A DNA stretch of 64,000 bases from NCBI GenBank assembly GCA_963978545.1, contig OZ021722.1:39511365-39575364 (forward strand). Reading direction: 5' to 3'. The stretch is from Linyphia triangularis. Its lineage: Eukaryota > Arthropoda > Arachnida > Araneae > Linyphiidae. This document shows, one piece after another, positions 23,709 to 34,987 of the stretch (positions are counted from its first letter, which is position 1; each line of letters opens with the position of its first letter). The notes under the pieces are model-generated. The model did not search any database, was not told the origin of the DNA, and worked only from the letters and a program-made list of their open reading frames with translations. The position numbers were made by a program, and so were the translations under genes.

Positions 23709-23855
23709 GATGATCACAGCGTAATTCAATCCAATTAACAGTATCACCGACACGTAATTCGTAAACAACAGTTCGTAAGTGCTTAAAATATTTTCGTAAT
23801 AGTCTTTGTCTACCCAATTCATAGCAGGTACCTATATTCGTAGTAAACGTACTAA

Positions 23856-23879
23856 CGTCATCACGGCAGGGATGCCAAA
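23856..23879 (-). promoter_or_regulatory. candidate primer-binding site
   Basis: Directly after the 5' LTR the minus strand reads TTTGGCATCCCTGCCG; TGG at its start would pair with a tRNA 3' CCA. I cannot name the tRNA. Confidence 0.45.
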
Positions 23880-24137
23880 TGTTCTTAATCGTAAATAAAT
23901 TGTTAAATAATCCAGGATGATGTTGTGTGTCGTATGGGTTCAACGGTACCAAACACGTAAAAATGAAACATATATTTATTATTGGGTAACACCGTAAAGA
24001 ACGGAGCGCCTAGACGCGCGTCCGATCTATTTTAATTACGTATACAGAGAGAGAGAGTTACATGGGAGGGGAAGGGGTTTTATCTTCTTCTCACGCATGC
24101 GCGCAGGCAGCAGAACACTTATTCGTAATTCCCAACA
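23880..24137 (-). repeat. 5' LTR of the BEL element (258 bp)
   Basis: Same TG...CA ends as the 3' LTR. Its GA run is one unit longer. Confidence 0.95.
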
Positions 24138-24142
24138 TCTTA
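24138..24142. other. BEL target site duplication, right
   Basis: TCTTA, the partner of 17944-17948. Confidence 0.85.
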
Positions 24143-24158
24143 ATCAGATCCATAGTGC

Positions 24159-24190
<32 letters not shown>

Positions 24191-26111
24191 CCTAAGTTAT
24201 TCAATTTCTCAGTCTTTACGATAAGATCTTTATTAATGGGAGATTTGCCATTTTTTGATAAAATGGCATTTGAATTTTTAAGAAATGACAAGTATTAGTT
24301 GTTTTGGACATAATGACTCATGGAACTGATACACTAAGTGAACAATGGAAGGCAATAGGACTTAACAAATTTTGGTCCAGTTATTGGGTGCTAGATATAA
24401 AGATCTACGGAACTGTGTGTTGGTGCTATGAGCTTGACGAGTTCTGGAACTGTACTTAGTTTTTAACTAGATTTTTAGGTGGAAAATAAAGATTTTTGGA
24501 ACTGTTTGACTCCTGAAATGTGTGCATGTGGTTAAAAGTTTAACCAAAAAATCAAAAAGTTAAAAGAATTTTTGTTGTTGACATAACTAGATTTGCAACT
24601 GGGTGACTCACTTGTGTTGCGAGATATATTTTCTATATGATTGAGATCGTATTGTTATCGAAAAAAACATATTCGAGTGGATTAATTTTTTTTTTTTTTT
24701 TAGAATTCGTTTTAATACTATAGACAGTAGTTGCCATTTGAGTTCTAAACCAAAACTGTAAAATATGAATTAAGTGAAAAAATATAATATTTCTTTAAAA
24801 GGCGCTCCAACCACTGAACTTCTCAGAAAAAACGCGTTTTTAAAAAATATTAAAATGTGGACACAAAAACGTAAATATCCTTAATAGTTACTATAAAGTG
24901 TCCAAACACAGGCTGAATTTTTTTTAATTAGGTTAAAAAATATTTAGGAAACCTTTAAATTCAAATACCTTTCAGTTTTTAATTTATGAAATATAAAAAT
25001 TTAAAGATTTATGAAAAGGCTTCATAAAAAAAAATAATAACAATAGTTTAGAAACAGAAATTTCAAGTTTCAAAAAATGATTTATTGTTTAATGAATCTA
25101 AGAAATTATGGTAAAGAAATGTCAGCTTTTATAATTTAATTTTTTTTTTTTTTTTTCAAATCACACAAGAATTCACTTTTGGGTGCCCATTTGAAAATGT
25201 TCCAAGTACCAGCAACTAGCAAGAAAATAATTCAGATTTTATTTCCTTCATTTTCATTTTTTTCAACTTACCCAACATCCTTATCATATAAACAAACTTC
25301 ACCATTTGAATTGATGCCAAACCTAGGATTCTAATCAAGCAGTATTAACGCAAACAAGAATCATTTATAATGTTCAAATATGAGCTAGCATTTCATTTTT
25401 GTTTTCATTAAAGTGCCAGAAACTAGAAACAATAGTTATCTGTTTTAGGCAGCTATAAGACTACGAATTAAAATACCCTATTTCGAAAACACAATGAGAA
25501 ATTATTACTTTCTAAGAAATATATTTAAATGTGAAATGAAGGTTATGATATATACTACAGAAAAGGTCTTGCAAATATTCCACCGAGAAAACTAATAAGC
25601 AAAAGCATGAAAGATATGCTTTCCTAAAACAAAGTCATTGTTAAGCGCATAATGACCAACTATTTTGAAATCTAGAAACTAAAATATAGCACCGAAATAA
25701 AATATGGCTATTTCAAAAAGAAAATTAAAACTTTCAAATGTGATTATGTCAACTAGTTTTTGACGTATATTCCTGCAAATGCAATTGTTTCTTCATTCTT
25801 CATTTAGAAATGAGCAGTAGGGAAAATATTTCTATTTAAAAATGAGACTGACTGTGTAACTAAAGGCGTATGGTTATTGAACCAGCCATTTAAAAAAAAA
25901 AAATATTAAAAAAAAAAAAAAAAAAATCTAATTAAAATGTATTTCATTAGTATATTGGAAGATACTAAGGCCATATTAGAAAAAAAATTATCCGTTAAAA
26001 TGTTTTGTTATGGGTTTTGTGTTTGTGGACATAGGACAGCAAAGTGGACGTTTGAGACCCATTGAGAAGATAAAGTTTTCTTGAAATGACACTAGTTTAA
26101 ATAGTGAAGTG

Positions 26112-26142
<31 letters not shown>

Positions 26143-27493
26143 CTAAGGACGCACATGGTAGGTTAGAAACTTGGAAAAATTTGAAAATAGAATCTGAAAT
26201 CATCTTTTTGAAAGTTGGTGGTATCTTGGTGCAAGTTCATATGTGTTGTAAAAGTTAAATCTTGAGTGATGAGTAAAAATCAAAATTATAAGAGCTCATG
26301 GATTTTATTTTGAAGTTAGTGAAATATTTCATTAAATAATGAAATATTTTACTAACTCCAAAGTTGATTTTTAATTGATTATTTTAAAAGTATTTAAATA
26401 AAACATGCTTAAGGAATCATAAGCTGACTTTTGGTTAAATTTTAGTATGCAAACTCGTTTTGATGTGACCTTTCATTTCACATATCGCACGTATCTGTAG
26501 CATTTTTAGTCTTGTCTGAGAATGTTGGCCTCAGACAGATGAACAGAGATTTTGTATGAACTTATCTTTACATTTGTGTACATAGAAACTAAAACTTCTC
26601 TCAATGGGACAATTTTGGTATTTATTAATAACAATGTTCTATGATTTTTGTTGCATCGATATCCTATCAATCAAGTCTAAATTACGGAGGTGCTCTAACA
26701 GTAGGTCAATCAATTAGTTGTTGAAAAGATATACATGGGATATTTCGTAGCAAAATACAGGGGTTTATTTAGCAATATTTCATTAAGTTTTAAATCCCAG
26801 TTCGCTTGCTGCAATAACCCGTAAATCTAACATGAAAAAGTTATAAAATAATGAATAGCTTGATTTAAACAACTCAGCATCAAAGTTCTATAGTTCTGGA
26901 TAAAATTATTTCTTACGATGTCGCATAATAGTTTATTTGAATAACTTCAATTCAGTCGCTTACTTTTGTTCACACCGCTCGATGCAAAATACTTCAGTGG
27001 GTTTTGCTTGTCTAAAATTTAAAATTTAACTTCTGTATGGTCAGAAAACTCGTCATTCAAGAACGAAAATATATTTTCGGTTTGTATTAAGAATCACAAT
27101 AGTAATGGAGCTTAAAAAATATGTTTCTATTTATTAAATTTTAAAAAAAAAATGTATCAATTGAGAATATTAATTTAAAAACTGTTTAATCTCAAAACTG
27201 AATGTTATTTGTTTGAAACAAAAACTAATTAAGTATATAAATTATTTTACTATTTATATCTAAAATAATCTAGGATTCTTTTTAAAGTTAGTCGGTTATT
27301 TTCTTGCTATTACCTAAATCATTAAACATTCGTTGAAATTTGCGAAATTTGGTATTCCAGCGGTTTTTTTTTATGATGGTTTCTAAATACAAATATGGAA
27401 TAATATCACGGGGTTGTCATTGAACTTTTTAAAGTTTGATTAAAATTTTTTATATGTATATGATACTCTTACGACAAAAAACAATATGCATTA
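24143..27493. other. AT-rich DNA without a supported gene
   Basis: Begins with an A tract (about 24160-24187) beside the BEL element. It holds long T and A runs (25140, 25895-25925, 26110-26137) and a hairpin at 26314-26357. From about 27350 it is similar to 57600-57860, the flank of the pogo-like insertion. No gene seen. Confidence 0.5.
26314..26357. repeat. 44-bp hairpin
   Basis: AGTTAGTGAAATATTTCATT is followed, after a 4-base loop, by its near-exact inverse ending at 26357. Very AT-rich; role unknown. Confidence 0.6.
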
Positions 27494-28340
27494 CAGTCAT
27501 TCAGGGTAACTTTGAGCCATAGGGTATAACTTTGAGCCACTTCCTAGTTTTCAGTATTTTTGGTTTTAAAGAGCTGCTAATGATCCACTGCTGCAAAATG
27601 CTGGCAAGATTGTGAAATTGGATTTTTGCTCTATAGTTTAGAATATGAATTGGCAAAATAGTACATAATTTATTTGGCCATTCAGTTGCTTTTCTGAAGT
27701 ACTGTTTGCAAGTTCCATTTAAATGCTTATTTGAAGTTGATGTAAATCAACTAATTTATGCAAGTAAGCATCAACTTACCACTTTATAAGTTATATAATT
27801 TTCTGGAAATAGTGAAATTGTTAGTAGCTGATGGTTATTTATTTACTAACATTTGGTAAAAAGCAAAAAACTAAGGCACTACCATTTTACCACGTATTCA
27901 GTGTAACTTTGAGCCGGTTCAAAGTTAGGCTGATAACAGTATGTAATGCATACACTACTGCTCATATAATTCATATTTTATTCCAATTTATTTTTGTTTT
28001 TGCTTTTAAATACATTTATATACATACAAATGCAATTTAATTTATGGAATCTTCCCTTGCATGCAAAATCCGATAAAATGAAAATATTGAGAGTGAATTC
28101 AAAAAGTACCTAAAAATATTAGAAATAATGATCTAGCAGTCATTCCCAGACCTAAAAAAAAATCTGCCTACCTGTGATGGCTGTTAAAAGCGTTTCATTT
28201 GAGGAAGTGAAAAATTTCTATGCAAAAAAATAAATCGTAAAGGAATATGTATAGCAAGGACATGAGGGGATCGTCCAAAATCCTCTACTATATGAACTCC
28301 TGGTAGACAGCAAGAGTATAAGTCCTAAACCAGGTGATCC

Positions 28341-28461
28341 ACCTGATGGCTGTGTGCATGCCAAAGGTGCCGGGTTCAAATCCTGGGTTAGTCATGGAAG
28401 TTCGTTGTAGTTCGGAATCCACTTTAAGCTGTAGGTGGTTGAGCGTATAAACCAACCAACC
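28341..28461 (+). mobile_element. tRNA-derived SINE, copy 1
   Basis: Has a perfect RNA polymerase III B box, GGTTCAAATCC (28373-28383), a degraded A box (TGATGGCTGTG), and ends GTATAAACCAACCAAC. It matches copy 2 at 55723-55885 with different internal deletions. Nested inside the pogo-like element. Confidence 0.7.
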
Positions 28462-28568
28462 TGAACTAGATGGTGCAGATGACAGTGTATGTGCAACACT
28501 ATCATTTTCAGAGAAGGTGAAAGTTGGACAATAAGGACATGGTATAGGTTTATACTGTTGAAATTGTT

Positions 28569-28890
28569 GTGGAGAATGTTACTGAAAAATCAGAGATTGT
28601 TCAAGTGGTGGCTGTTGAACACATCAATGAGAAAGGAATTTTATACACAAAGCATGCAAGTGTTTTAGATTTTGGTTATGGCATATGCAAAGTTTACGAC
28701 CACATAATTATTCAATACCATGGAGAAATGTACCCAGATCAAATTGACTTAAAAGACAACGTGATATTTGGTGGTTCATGAAGAAATCTGGTGCATATTG
28801 GAAATGGCCCAATATCAATGAGGATCTGTAGTATGAAAAATTAGGAGTGTTTAAAAAAATTATCTCCAGAAATTATTATTCCAGCTAGAA
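28569..28890 (+). pseudogene. C-terminal remnant of a pogo-like transposase
   Basis: The open part (28569-28781) ends MYPDQIDLKDNVIFGGS; the next frame continues KKSGAYWKWPNINED. A YPG-x-V segment followed by W-K-W-P is the usual end of pogo/Tigger-type transposases. Frame change near 28778 and further stops show decay. The catalytic DDE core was not found. Confidence 0.55.
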
Positions 28891-29651
28891 GACGAGAAGT
28901 TTTCTAGATCAATAATTCTTTCTTTGATGCAAAACTATTAATCTGAAGAATGCCAAAGTGGAATTTTTTGAAGTTTGAACTTTATTTTTATATTGTCATA
29001 CTATTTCTAACATTAGGAATATAATATTCGTATTTGTGCCACATTGTGACTTGCAAACACCATAGTACTTAACTAATTGCATAAGGGCGGCCTATCAGTT
29101 TTATTATTTTCTATTCATCTTTTCAATTTTTAATTGATAAAATGAGTTTATATTTAAGTGAATGAACTGAAGATTGTTTTTTCACTATATTTGTATGTTT
29201 AAACTGAACAATAAATAGGTTTTTTTGCAATATATTCATGTGATTCATCATCCATTGTACCGACCTAATATATTCTTTGTAGTATTATTTAAAATATACA
29301 AACTTTAGGATGTTGAAAACTGCAGCTGATGATGTTTCAAATATTTAGAAACTTAATTTTACTAGTTCAAATATTGAATAGTCCTAGACTGAATAAAAAA
29401 AAAAGGTATTTTATATGAAACTTCCGATAGTGGTTCAAAGTTACCCTAAATGCCAGGGTAACTTTGCACCGGGTTATTTTCCAATTATTTGGTGCTTTCA
29501 TCATCAACATTTACTAATTTGAGTAAATTAAAATATAATTTAGGGTTTATTCTTCCATTTTAGGCCATTAAGTCTGAAAATACTATAAAAACATAAGTGG
29601 GGAAGAAGAAAATACTGAAAATGTGGTTCAATGTTACCCTGATTGACTGTA

Positions 29652-30334
29652 ATAAAAAACTTTCCACGAATTACAATAGTACTCTCCTTCATCAATTTAA
29701 TCTAAATATATAACTACCGTTCGGATTTTTTTTTTGCGAATTGTACTCATGTAAAAGGGGCACATAGTGCATGTTATTTCAAAATTAGACATTACAAAGC
29801 ATAAATAAAAAAATGGATCTACTACTATTTTCGTCATCACAATAAATACAGATTAAAAATATTGTGATTTTGTACTACACATTGCGACCCCCCACATGTC
29901 GAACGAAATTTCTTTAATAAAACTAAACTTCTATGAAATAATGACACAAATCATAATTTAGCTTATTTTTAACAAACATCAGGGTTACAATTACACTTAT
30001 ATGAAGAAGAAAAAAACTTAATAAAATAAAGAAATCATTTCCTTTTTTTTTATTATTTGATTAACACTTCTTTTGGTGGAATATCTACTGAATGCATAAT
30101 AGATAACTTTACTTAATCCAACCATCAGAAATAGTTAAACACTGAGTTGCTGTATAAATATAAAATGATATTTCATTACGTCTTAAAGCACTTAGTCCCT
30201 ACTAATCACATAATTGCTACTTTTGAAAAATAATAAATTTGAAAAGTATGGAAACTTACATATATGAGACACACATTAATGTTCTTTTCTGAAAGAGTAG
30301 TTGATGTGGTGACAGAACATGGGCTTGGATTTAC
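29652..30334. other. non-coding, flank of the pogo-like insertion
   Basis: The first ~120 bases continue the repeat shared with 57740-57860. The rest shows nothing beyond AT-rich sequence. Confidence 0.45.
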
Positions 30335-30454
30335 TCCAAATATTCACGGAGCAAAGACGTCGCAATTCATTTAACAATGCAAGTTCAGTGTCAATAAAAC
30401 GAGGAAATGCGTCAACCACGACATATTTAACACCCGTTACGTTATGAAGGCTTG
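30335..30454 (-). CDS. candidate internal exon of an unidentified host gene
   Basis: A minus-strand frame between a strong acceptor (GATTTTTCAG, AG at 30456-30455) and a donor (GGA then GTAAAT at 30334) encodes VKYVVVDAFPRFIDTELALL and NELRRLCSVNIW. The exon is 120 bp, phase 1 at both ends. Amino-acid use (amphipathic, low in Lys/Asn runs) is unlike the surrounding DNA. The open frame continues to 30276 if unspliced. I do not recognise the family and found no companion exons nearby. Confidence 0.4.
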
Positions 30455-30659
30455 CTGAAAAATCAACCGAATGCATATTTCAGGTATTCAGGTAAAGAAG
30501 AATTGGCCTCGGTGAAACGCAATATACCAAATTACAAACGCATGTCTAAGAAGAAATAAAATCTCCGAAAATATATTTTAATTTTTGAAAAATAGGAATG
30601 ACTTGTTTCAAGAAAACTATGGAAAATAACTGTGCTAAAATTATTCGTGTTTTTTTGTT

Positions 30660-30905
30660 TTTTTTAAACATCTTCAATCGCATTTCTATGTAGTGTTCAG
30701 ATCACCTTAAAAAGCATTGCCATGGCGATTTCGATCAAAATCATCAGAGTCGTTTTTTAGCAATTTCTGAATAACATTTTTTTTTCTGTGGCTGCTACCT
30801 TATACACATGAGCGATTTTGACGAAAACTTTAATGACAGGTCGCACCACTAACCCGTATGTAAAAGTTGAACATCGTAGGTCAATCCGTTCGGGAGTTCC
30901 GTTCC
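30660..30905 (+). repeat. dispersed repeat family, copy B
   Basis: Matches 53630-53845 across GGCGATTTCGATCAAAATCA, AGCGATTTTGACGAAAA and CATTCGGGAG-type blocks. Followed directly by CT and T tracts (30912-30953). Confidence 0.65.
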
Positions 30906-30918
30906 GATCTCTCTCTCT

Positions 30919-30956
<38 letters not shown>

Positions 30957-31249
30957 CCAATATTTTCATTACGCTATGTTAACATATGGATAATTGAAAG
31001 TAAAAACTCACCTATGGAATTGAAAATATATAGGTTCTCCTCTTTTCATGTGGATTTCATCCTCACCCGATTGATACAGAAAAGTACAATTTTCTTCGAA
31101 ATTGTTAGAGTCCTATAGTGCAAGCTTCTTACTTCTTAGTGTATTGCTTTCTTAATGGAAATGGAGAATAACATTTCAAGTTTCAAAAAAGTGGCTTTTG
31201 GATTTACCATGACTTTCTTTCTCGGCAGTAAATGAAGGAACTGTAGTGA

Positions 31250-31325
31250 ATGTGCGCTAACAGGGAGTCGAACCAGGGACTTCTAGATCAGTAGACAAGC
31301 GCGTTAACCTCTAGGCAAAAGTGAC
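31250..31325 (-). mobile_element. tRNA-like SINE head, left of an inverted pair
   Basis: Minus strand: A-box-like CCTAGAGGTTAACGCG and B box GGTTCGACTCC (31274-31264), about 29 bases apart. Cloverleaf pairing of the anticodon arm is poor, so it is not a functional tRNA gene. Confidence 0.6.
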
Positions 31326-31639
31326 CACTAGTGCTTAGGTGTTGAATCTGTCATTTGTACACGACACCTTCACATAGCCCCTTCCCAGTGAGTCACGAAG
31401 GAGTGAACGATTGAGTTGCTTGCGTGTAAGTTAAGTGCGTTGCGTATGGCAGTGAGTCGCTGGAGGTTTGCTTGCTGAGTTGGTAGTGTGGAAGTTGTGC
31501 AGAATTTTCAGAAGGCGCCGTTAGATGGCAGCATGATTCTGTTGTCTGATAGTCAACTTGGAATGTTTCTTTATTAAAGAGGTGTCCAATGTGATGACGA
31601 AGGAGTTGTTCCCCAAGATCACCGAGGAGACAGAAGATA

Positions 31640-31712
31640 TCTCTTTTGTCTAGTGGTTAACGCGCCTGTCTACTGATCTGGGAGTCCTTGGTTCAACACC
31701 CAGTTAGCGTAT
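31640..31712 (+). mobile_element. tRNA-like SINE head, right of an inverted pair
   Basis: Plus strand: GTCTAGTGGTTAACGCG then GGTTCAACACC (31690-31700). Same family as 31250-31325, inverted. Similarity continues past the B box (GTTAGCG, then ...GTACAG). Confidence 0.6.
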
Positions 31713-32460
31713 ATCAGTACAGAGCTTTTAGTAAATATTGTAAAGTTTCACTAATAAATCTAAACTAAACAAAGGAAATCATGTGAAGTTGGATACTTTT
31801 GTGAACTCACCTTATGAGCGATGGAAAATCGTCAAAAGCGATTTCCGAAAACACGAAAAAACTGTTTACCATAAAACAAATTTGCGTTTCCGCACAAAAT
31901 TTAGCTGTAGTTTACGAAAACAAAAATGATGATGTTGTCTTCAAACTTGATAAAGGAAGACATCAGATTTCATATTAAAAAATAGAAAGAAAAAAAAAAA
32001 TCTATGATCAATTATTAGTACAATCACGTGTTGTGAACGACAAAAACTTCCTTTTTATGGACATGGGGATTTTAGGCCAGTAATAAAACCAGATTTTATT
32101 CAAGAACTAAATTTTCGGAGTTACTGCTATTTGGAGTAGAAAGTGGTGATGAAACATTAAAAAGTCATTTAGAAATGTACAACTCATCGTACACTTCTTC
32201 ACAAATTCAGAATGAAATTAATTGCAACCTGCAGGGACCTAATACATTTATTGCAAAAGGTAAGCACGAAGCGGTAAAAAAAAAAAAAAATGACAAGTGC
32301 AGCCTTAATCGACACGAAAGTAGCAAATATAATAAATATGAAAACAGAATTGAATTTTCCCAAGTTATAAGATGAAGTCATATTGGAGTCATTAAAAAAT
32401 GATGTTTCAATCCAAAACAAACAAAACTGATATTAATAGAGTAATACAAAGTCGTGACTG
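31713..32460. other. no supported gene
   Basis: AT-rich. Short open frames are present on both strands but overlap each other and carry no motif. Confidence 0.45.
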
Positions 32461-33059
32461 TACAGTGCGACTCATAATTATAAGGTCAGTCGGCAAGCCC
32501 GCAGCCAGGATTTTTTTTTCGGGGGGTGGGGGGGGGGTTATGGTTGAAGATTTAATTGAATACATATACCATGTTCCACAAAAAAAGAAGGGGAAGTGGT
32601 GAATCAAGATTTCACACAATTTCAGGAAACGGGGAAGGGGGGGGGGACACAATCGGTCCCCCCTGCCTACACGGCCCTGGACAGTCGTATTTTCCCTGAA
32701 ATATCGACAAAATAACTTCGAATGAGCAATATGTAAACGATATAACTTATTGTTACTACACACTTTCAGGTTAATTTTCAGCAAAATACATGAATAAATT
32801 ATTCTAATTTTTAAACAGTTAATACATTTTTACCAAATTTTATTGGCTCAAAATTATTAGGACATTTGATTTACTTTGTTACAGATACCGTTCAATCGCA
32901 TAATTGTGTATCGATATTAAATTTTTTTTTACTGCAGGACTAAAAGCTTGCATTTATTTTATTCAATACCATATTTGACTCGGCGGGATTTAGAATGCAT
33001 AGTGAAAAAGAATTTACTAAAATCAAAATGCACAGAATTAGCGTGGAAGTGGTAAGTCT

Positions 33060-34010
33060 ATACATTATATGAGTAACGTTAGTGAAAGATCAAAAGGTGC
33101 TGTTGAAAATGTTATCCAAACGGGAATAAATGGTTCAGTACAATCAAGAACAGGGGCGAAACCGTAGTTCTCTCAAAAGAGACCGGAGACGAATTGTTCA
33201 CATGGCTGTCCAAAAAAATATGCCTGATCACCGAATTGCAGATGTTTTGAGAGAGAAGGTTTCAAGGTCAACTGTTCCCTGTGTTTTGAATAAATTCAAT
33301 ATAGTGAAATACATAAAAATGAATAAAAAACCGTGCTTGATGACAAGACATCAGCTTTTGCGAAGAAAGGCGGCACTAAAATGGATGAAGAATTGTAGAT
33401 AATGTGAACTGGAAAAAGTGTCATATTTTCTAATGTGAAACGTTTCAATTTAGATGGTTAATACGGCTAAAATGTTATTGGCATGATTTAAGTTCCGAAA
33501 AAAGTATCAGATGGAACAAACGTTTTAAGGGGGGGGGGGGGGGTATTTGATGTTTTTGGGTGATATTTCTCACAAAACACTAAGACGTATCTTCAAATAT
33601 TGGAAAAATAATTTTTATCATATTGTTCCCCTTAGGGTTGTTTGGTTGGTAGGAGTTTAACGGTGCAAGAGCAACAAGTGGGTCATACTGCGTCAATGTT
33701 CCCCTTAGGGTGGTGAAAACTTCATATTTCAGCAAGATGGTGCAACATACTACACTTCTAATGCATCCAAAAATGGCTTGAAGAAAGAAACATGAAGCTC
33801 TTAACATGGACTGCGAATTCTCCAGATTTTAACGTTATACAAAACGTTTGGGGATATCTGGCAAAGAGGGTTTATGCAAACGGAAAGCAATATGACTCAT
33901 TGGCAGAGCTTCAAGAGAGCTTCAAGACGTATGGAGTGAACTTGATCCTAATACTTGAATGAACTGGTCAGCAGTATGCCAGGGAGACTGGCTAACTGTC
34001 TCGAAAGAGA
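33060..34010 (+). pseudogene. Tc1-type transposase remnant
   Basis: The best open part (33130-33402) reads LKRDRRRIVHMAVQKN and VSRSTVPCVLNKFNIVKY, the second helix-turn-helix of Tc transposases. The first catalytic region is present in broken form (33412-33450). YFQQDGATYY-like sequence (33718-33760) has the second Asp. SPDFNVIQNVWGYLAKRVY follows, where the catalytic Glu of the usual IENxW motif is Gln (codon 33840-33842). Several stops and frame changes, a G run (33530-33543) and a 59-bp insertion (33639-33697) confirm it is dead. Confidence 0.8.
33625..33711. mobile_element. 59-bp insertion with 14-bp target duplication
   Basis: GTTCCCCTTAGGGT occurs at 33625-33638 and again at 33698-33711 and flanks a 59-bp piece. 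In minus sense the piece holds CCTACCAACCAAAC, like the ACCAACCAAC tail of the SINE family. This fits a 5'-truncated SINE inserted by LINE-type priming. Confidence 0.5.
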
Positions 34011-34910
34011 AGAAAAATCAACGAAATATTGACTTCATGAATAATTTGCATTATTCACGAAAAACTAAACTGTCCTTATATTTTTGCACATGCTAAAAAT
34101 CTTGATTTTTATGCTATATTATTTTACCCCTAACCAAAGTGACATAAATAGAGGTTAAATATTTCTGATTGCCAAATTAAGCTATATACATGTTGTTTAC
34201 TTCATATCTTGTATTTAGTTTTATGATGAGAATAAAATATATGCTGTCCTTAAGGACAGTCGCACTGTACTTTCCATACCATAGACATGCTTTCCAGATG
34301 ATCAATCACATCAGGGAAAGTAACCGCCATTCCGTAGAACGGTTTGCAACTCTTTGAGTGCTTCCTGAAGAATTGGAAAGTTGCAGACCATCGAGGATAA
34401 TGGGAATAAGGGATATGGGTTTAAACCACGATAGATCGATTAATCTCTATAATTTCAATAAATTAGCAATGTATATAATTAAGCAATAACTATAATTTTA
34501 AGTTTTTTTTTGTTTGTTTTTTAAGTAATTTGGAGTACTTGTTGGGACACTATTGATACAAAATTTATGTAATACTCTATTAGTCATGTATACTCTAATA
34601 TAAATTTTGATTTTCAAAAAATAAGCTTCTGGATATAATTTTGCTTTTAGAATTTAAAATTGCCACAAGAATAGTGAAATTGTATTTAAACAATGTAATT
34701 AAATTGTTAGAATTTTATATTATTTGTAACAAATGAACGGAAAATCATTGTAAGGATTTAAACAATGTCACTCAGTTGATATTAATAGAGTGTTTGGTCA
34801 TTGAATGCTATGTAAGTAACTAGCTTTCAAGATAGAAAGTGTGTTTTTGATGCTTTTTTTGATATTTGTAAGCGATTTTGTGATACGTTTCTTGGAAATT
34901 TGCTACTTCA

Positions 34911-34953
34911 TATATAAGTGAAGCTATTCTCACTTGAGGATTATACCTCAGTT
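34911..34953 (+). promoter_or_regulatory. candidate core promoter of the small gene at 34988
   Basis: TATATAAG at 34911-34918 and an arthropod-type initiator TCAGTT at 34948-34953. Spacing is a few bases longer than ideal. Confidence 0.3.
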
Positions 34954-34987
34954 GTTAAAAAGATTGTATTTTTATTATTAAATCATA

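Larger units (their letters stand above)
17944..24142 (-). mobile_element. BEL/Pao LTR retrotransposon, full length, recent but defective
   Basis: Two near-identical LTRs (17949-18204 and 23880-24137) in the same orientation, a 5-bp duplication, and gag, protease, RT, RNase H and integrase in BEL/Pao order on the minus strand. The LTRs differ by one base and one GA unit, so insertion is recent. Yet the single gag-pol frame is interrupted by TGA at 21545-21543, TGA at 19448-19446 and a one-base loss near 19200. It was probably mobilised by another copy's proteins. Confidence 0.95.
27494..29649. mobile_element. pogo-like DNA transposon with TA duplication, decayed
   Basis: Ends CAGTCATTCAGGGTAAC (left) and CAGTCAATCAGGGTAAC (right, inward), each bordered by TA (27492-27493 and 29650-29651). 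The outside flanks join into a sequence like 57640-57830, which lacks the element: a paralogous empty site. The motif GGGTAACTTTGAGCC or its inverse recurs near both ends (27507, 27526, 27902, 29432, 29456, 29625), as expected for transposase-binding repeats. A transposase C-terminal remnant lies at 28569-28890 and a SINE at 28341-28461. Confidence 0.85.
32463..34267 (+). mobile_element. Tc1-like DNA transposon, inactive
   Basis: Left end CAGTGCGACTCATAATTA and right end (inward) CAGTGCGACTGTCCTTAAGG are bordered by TA at 32461-32462 and 34268-34269. The right end includes the 16-bp palindrome CTGTCCTTAAGGACAG (34244-34259). It encodes a broken transposase (33060-34010). A G-rich insert at about 32497-32690 resembles a degraded hAT-type MITE (CAGCCAGGATTTTT ... 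CCCTGCC). Confidence 0.85.

Noticed and set aside
31640..31712. tRNA gene
   Set aside because: A and B boxes are present but the anticodon and acceptor arms do not pair; it is a tRNA-derived repeat.
32407..32784. 125-codon minus-strand frame rich in Pro
   Set aside because: Created by G/C runs of a degraded MITE inside the Tc1 element.
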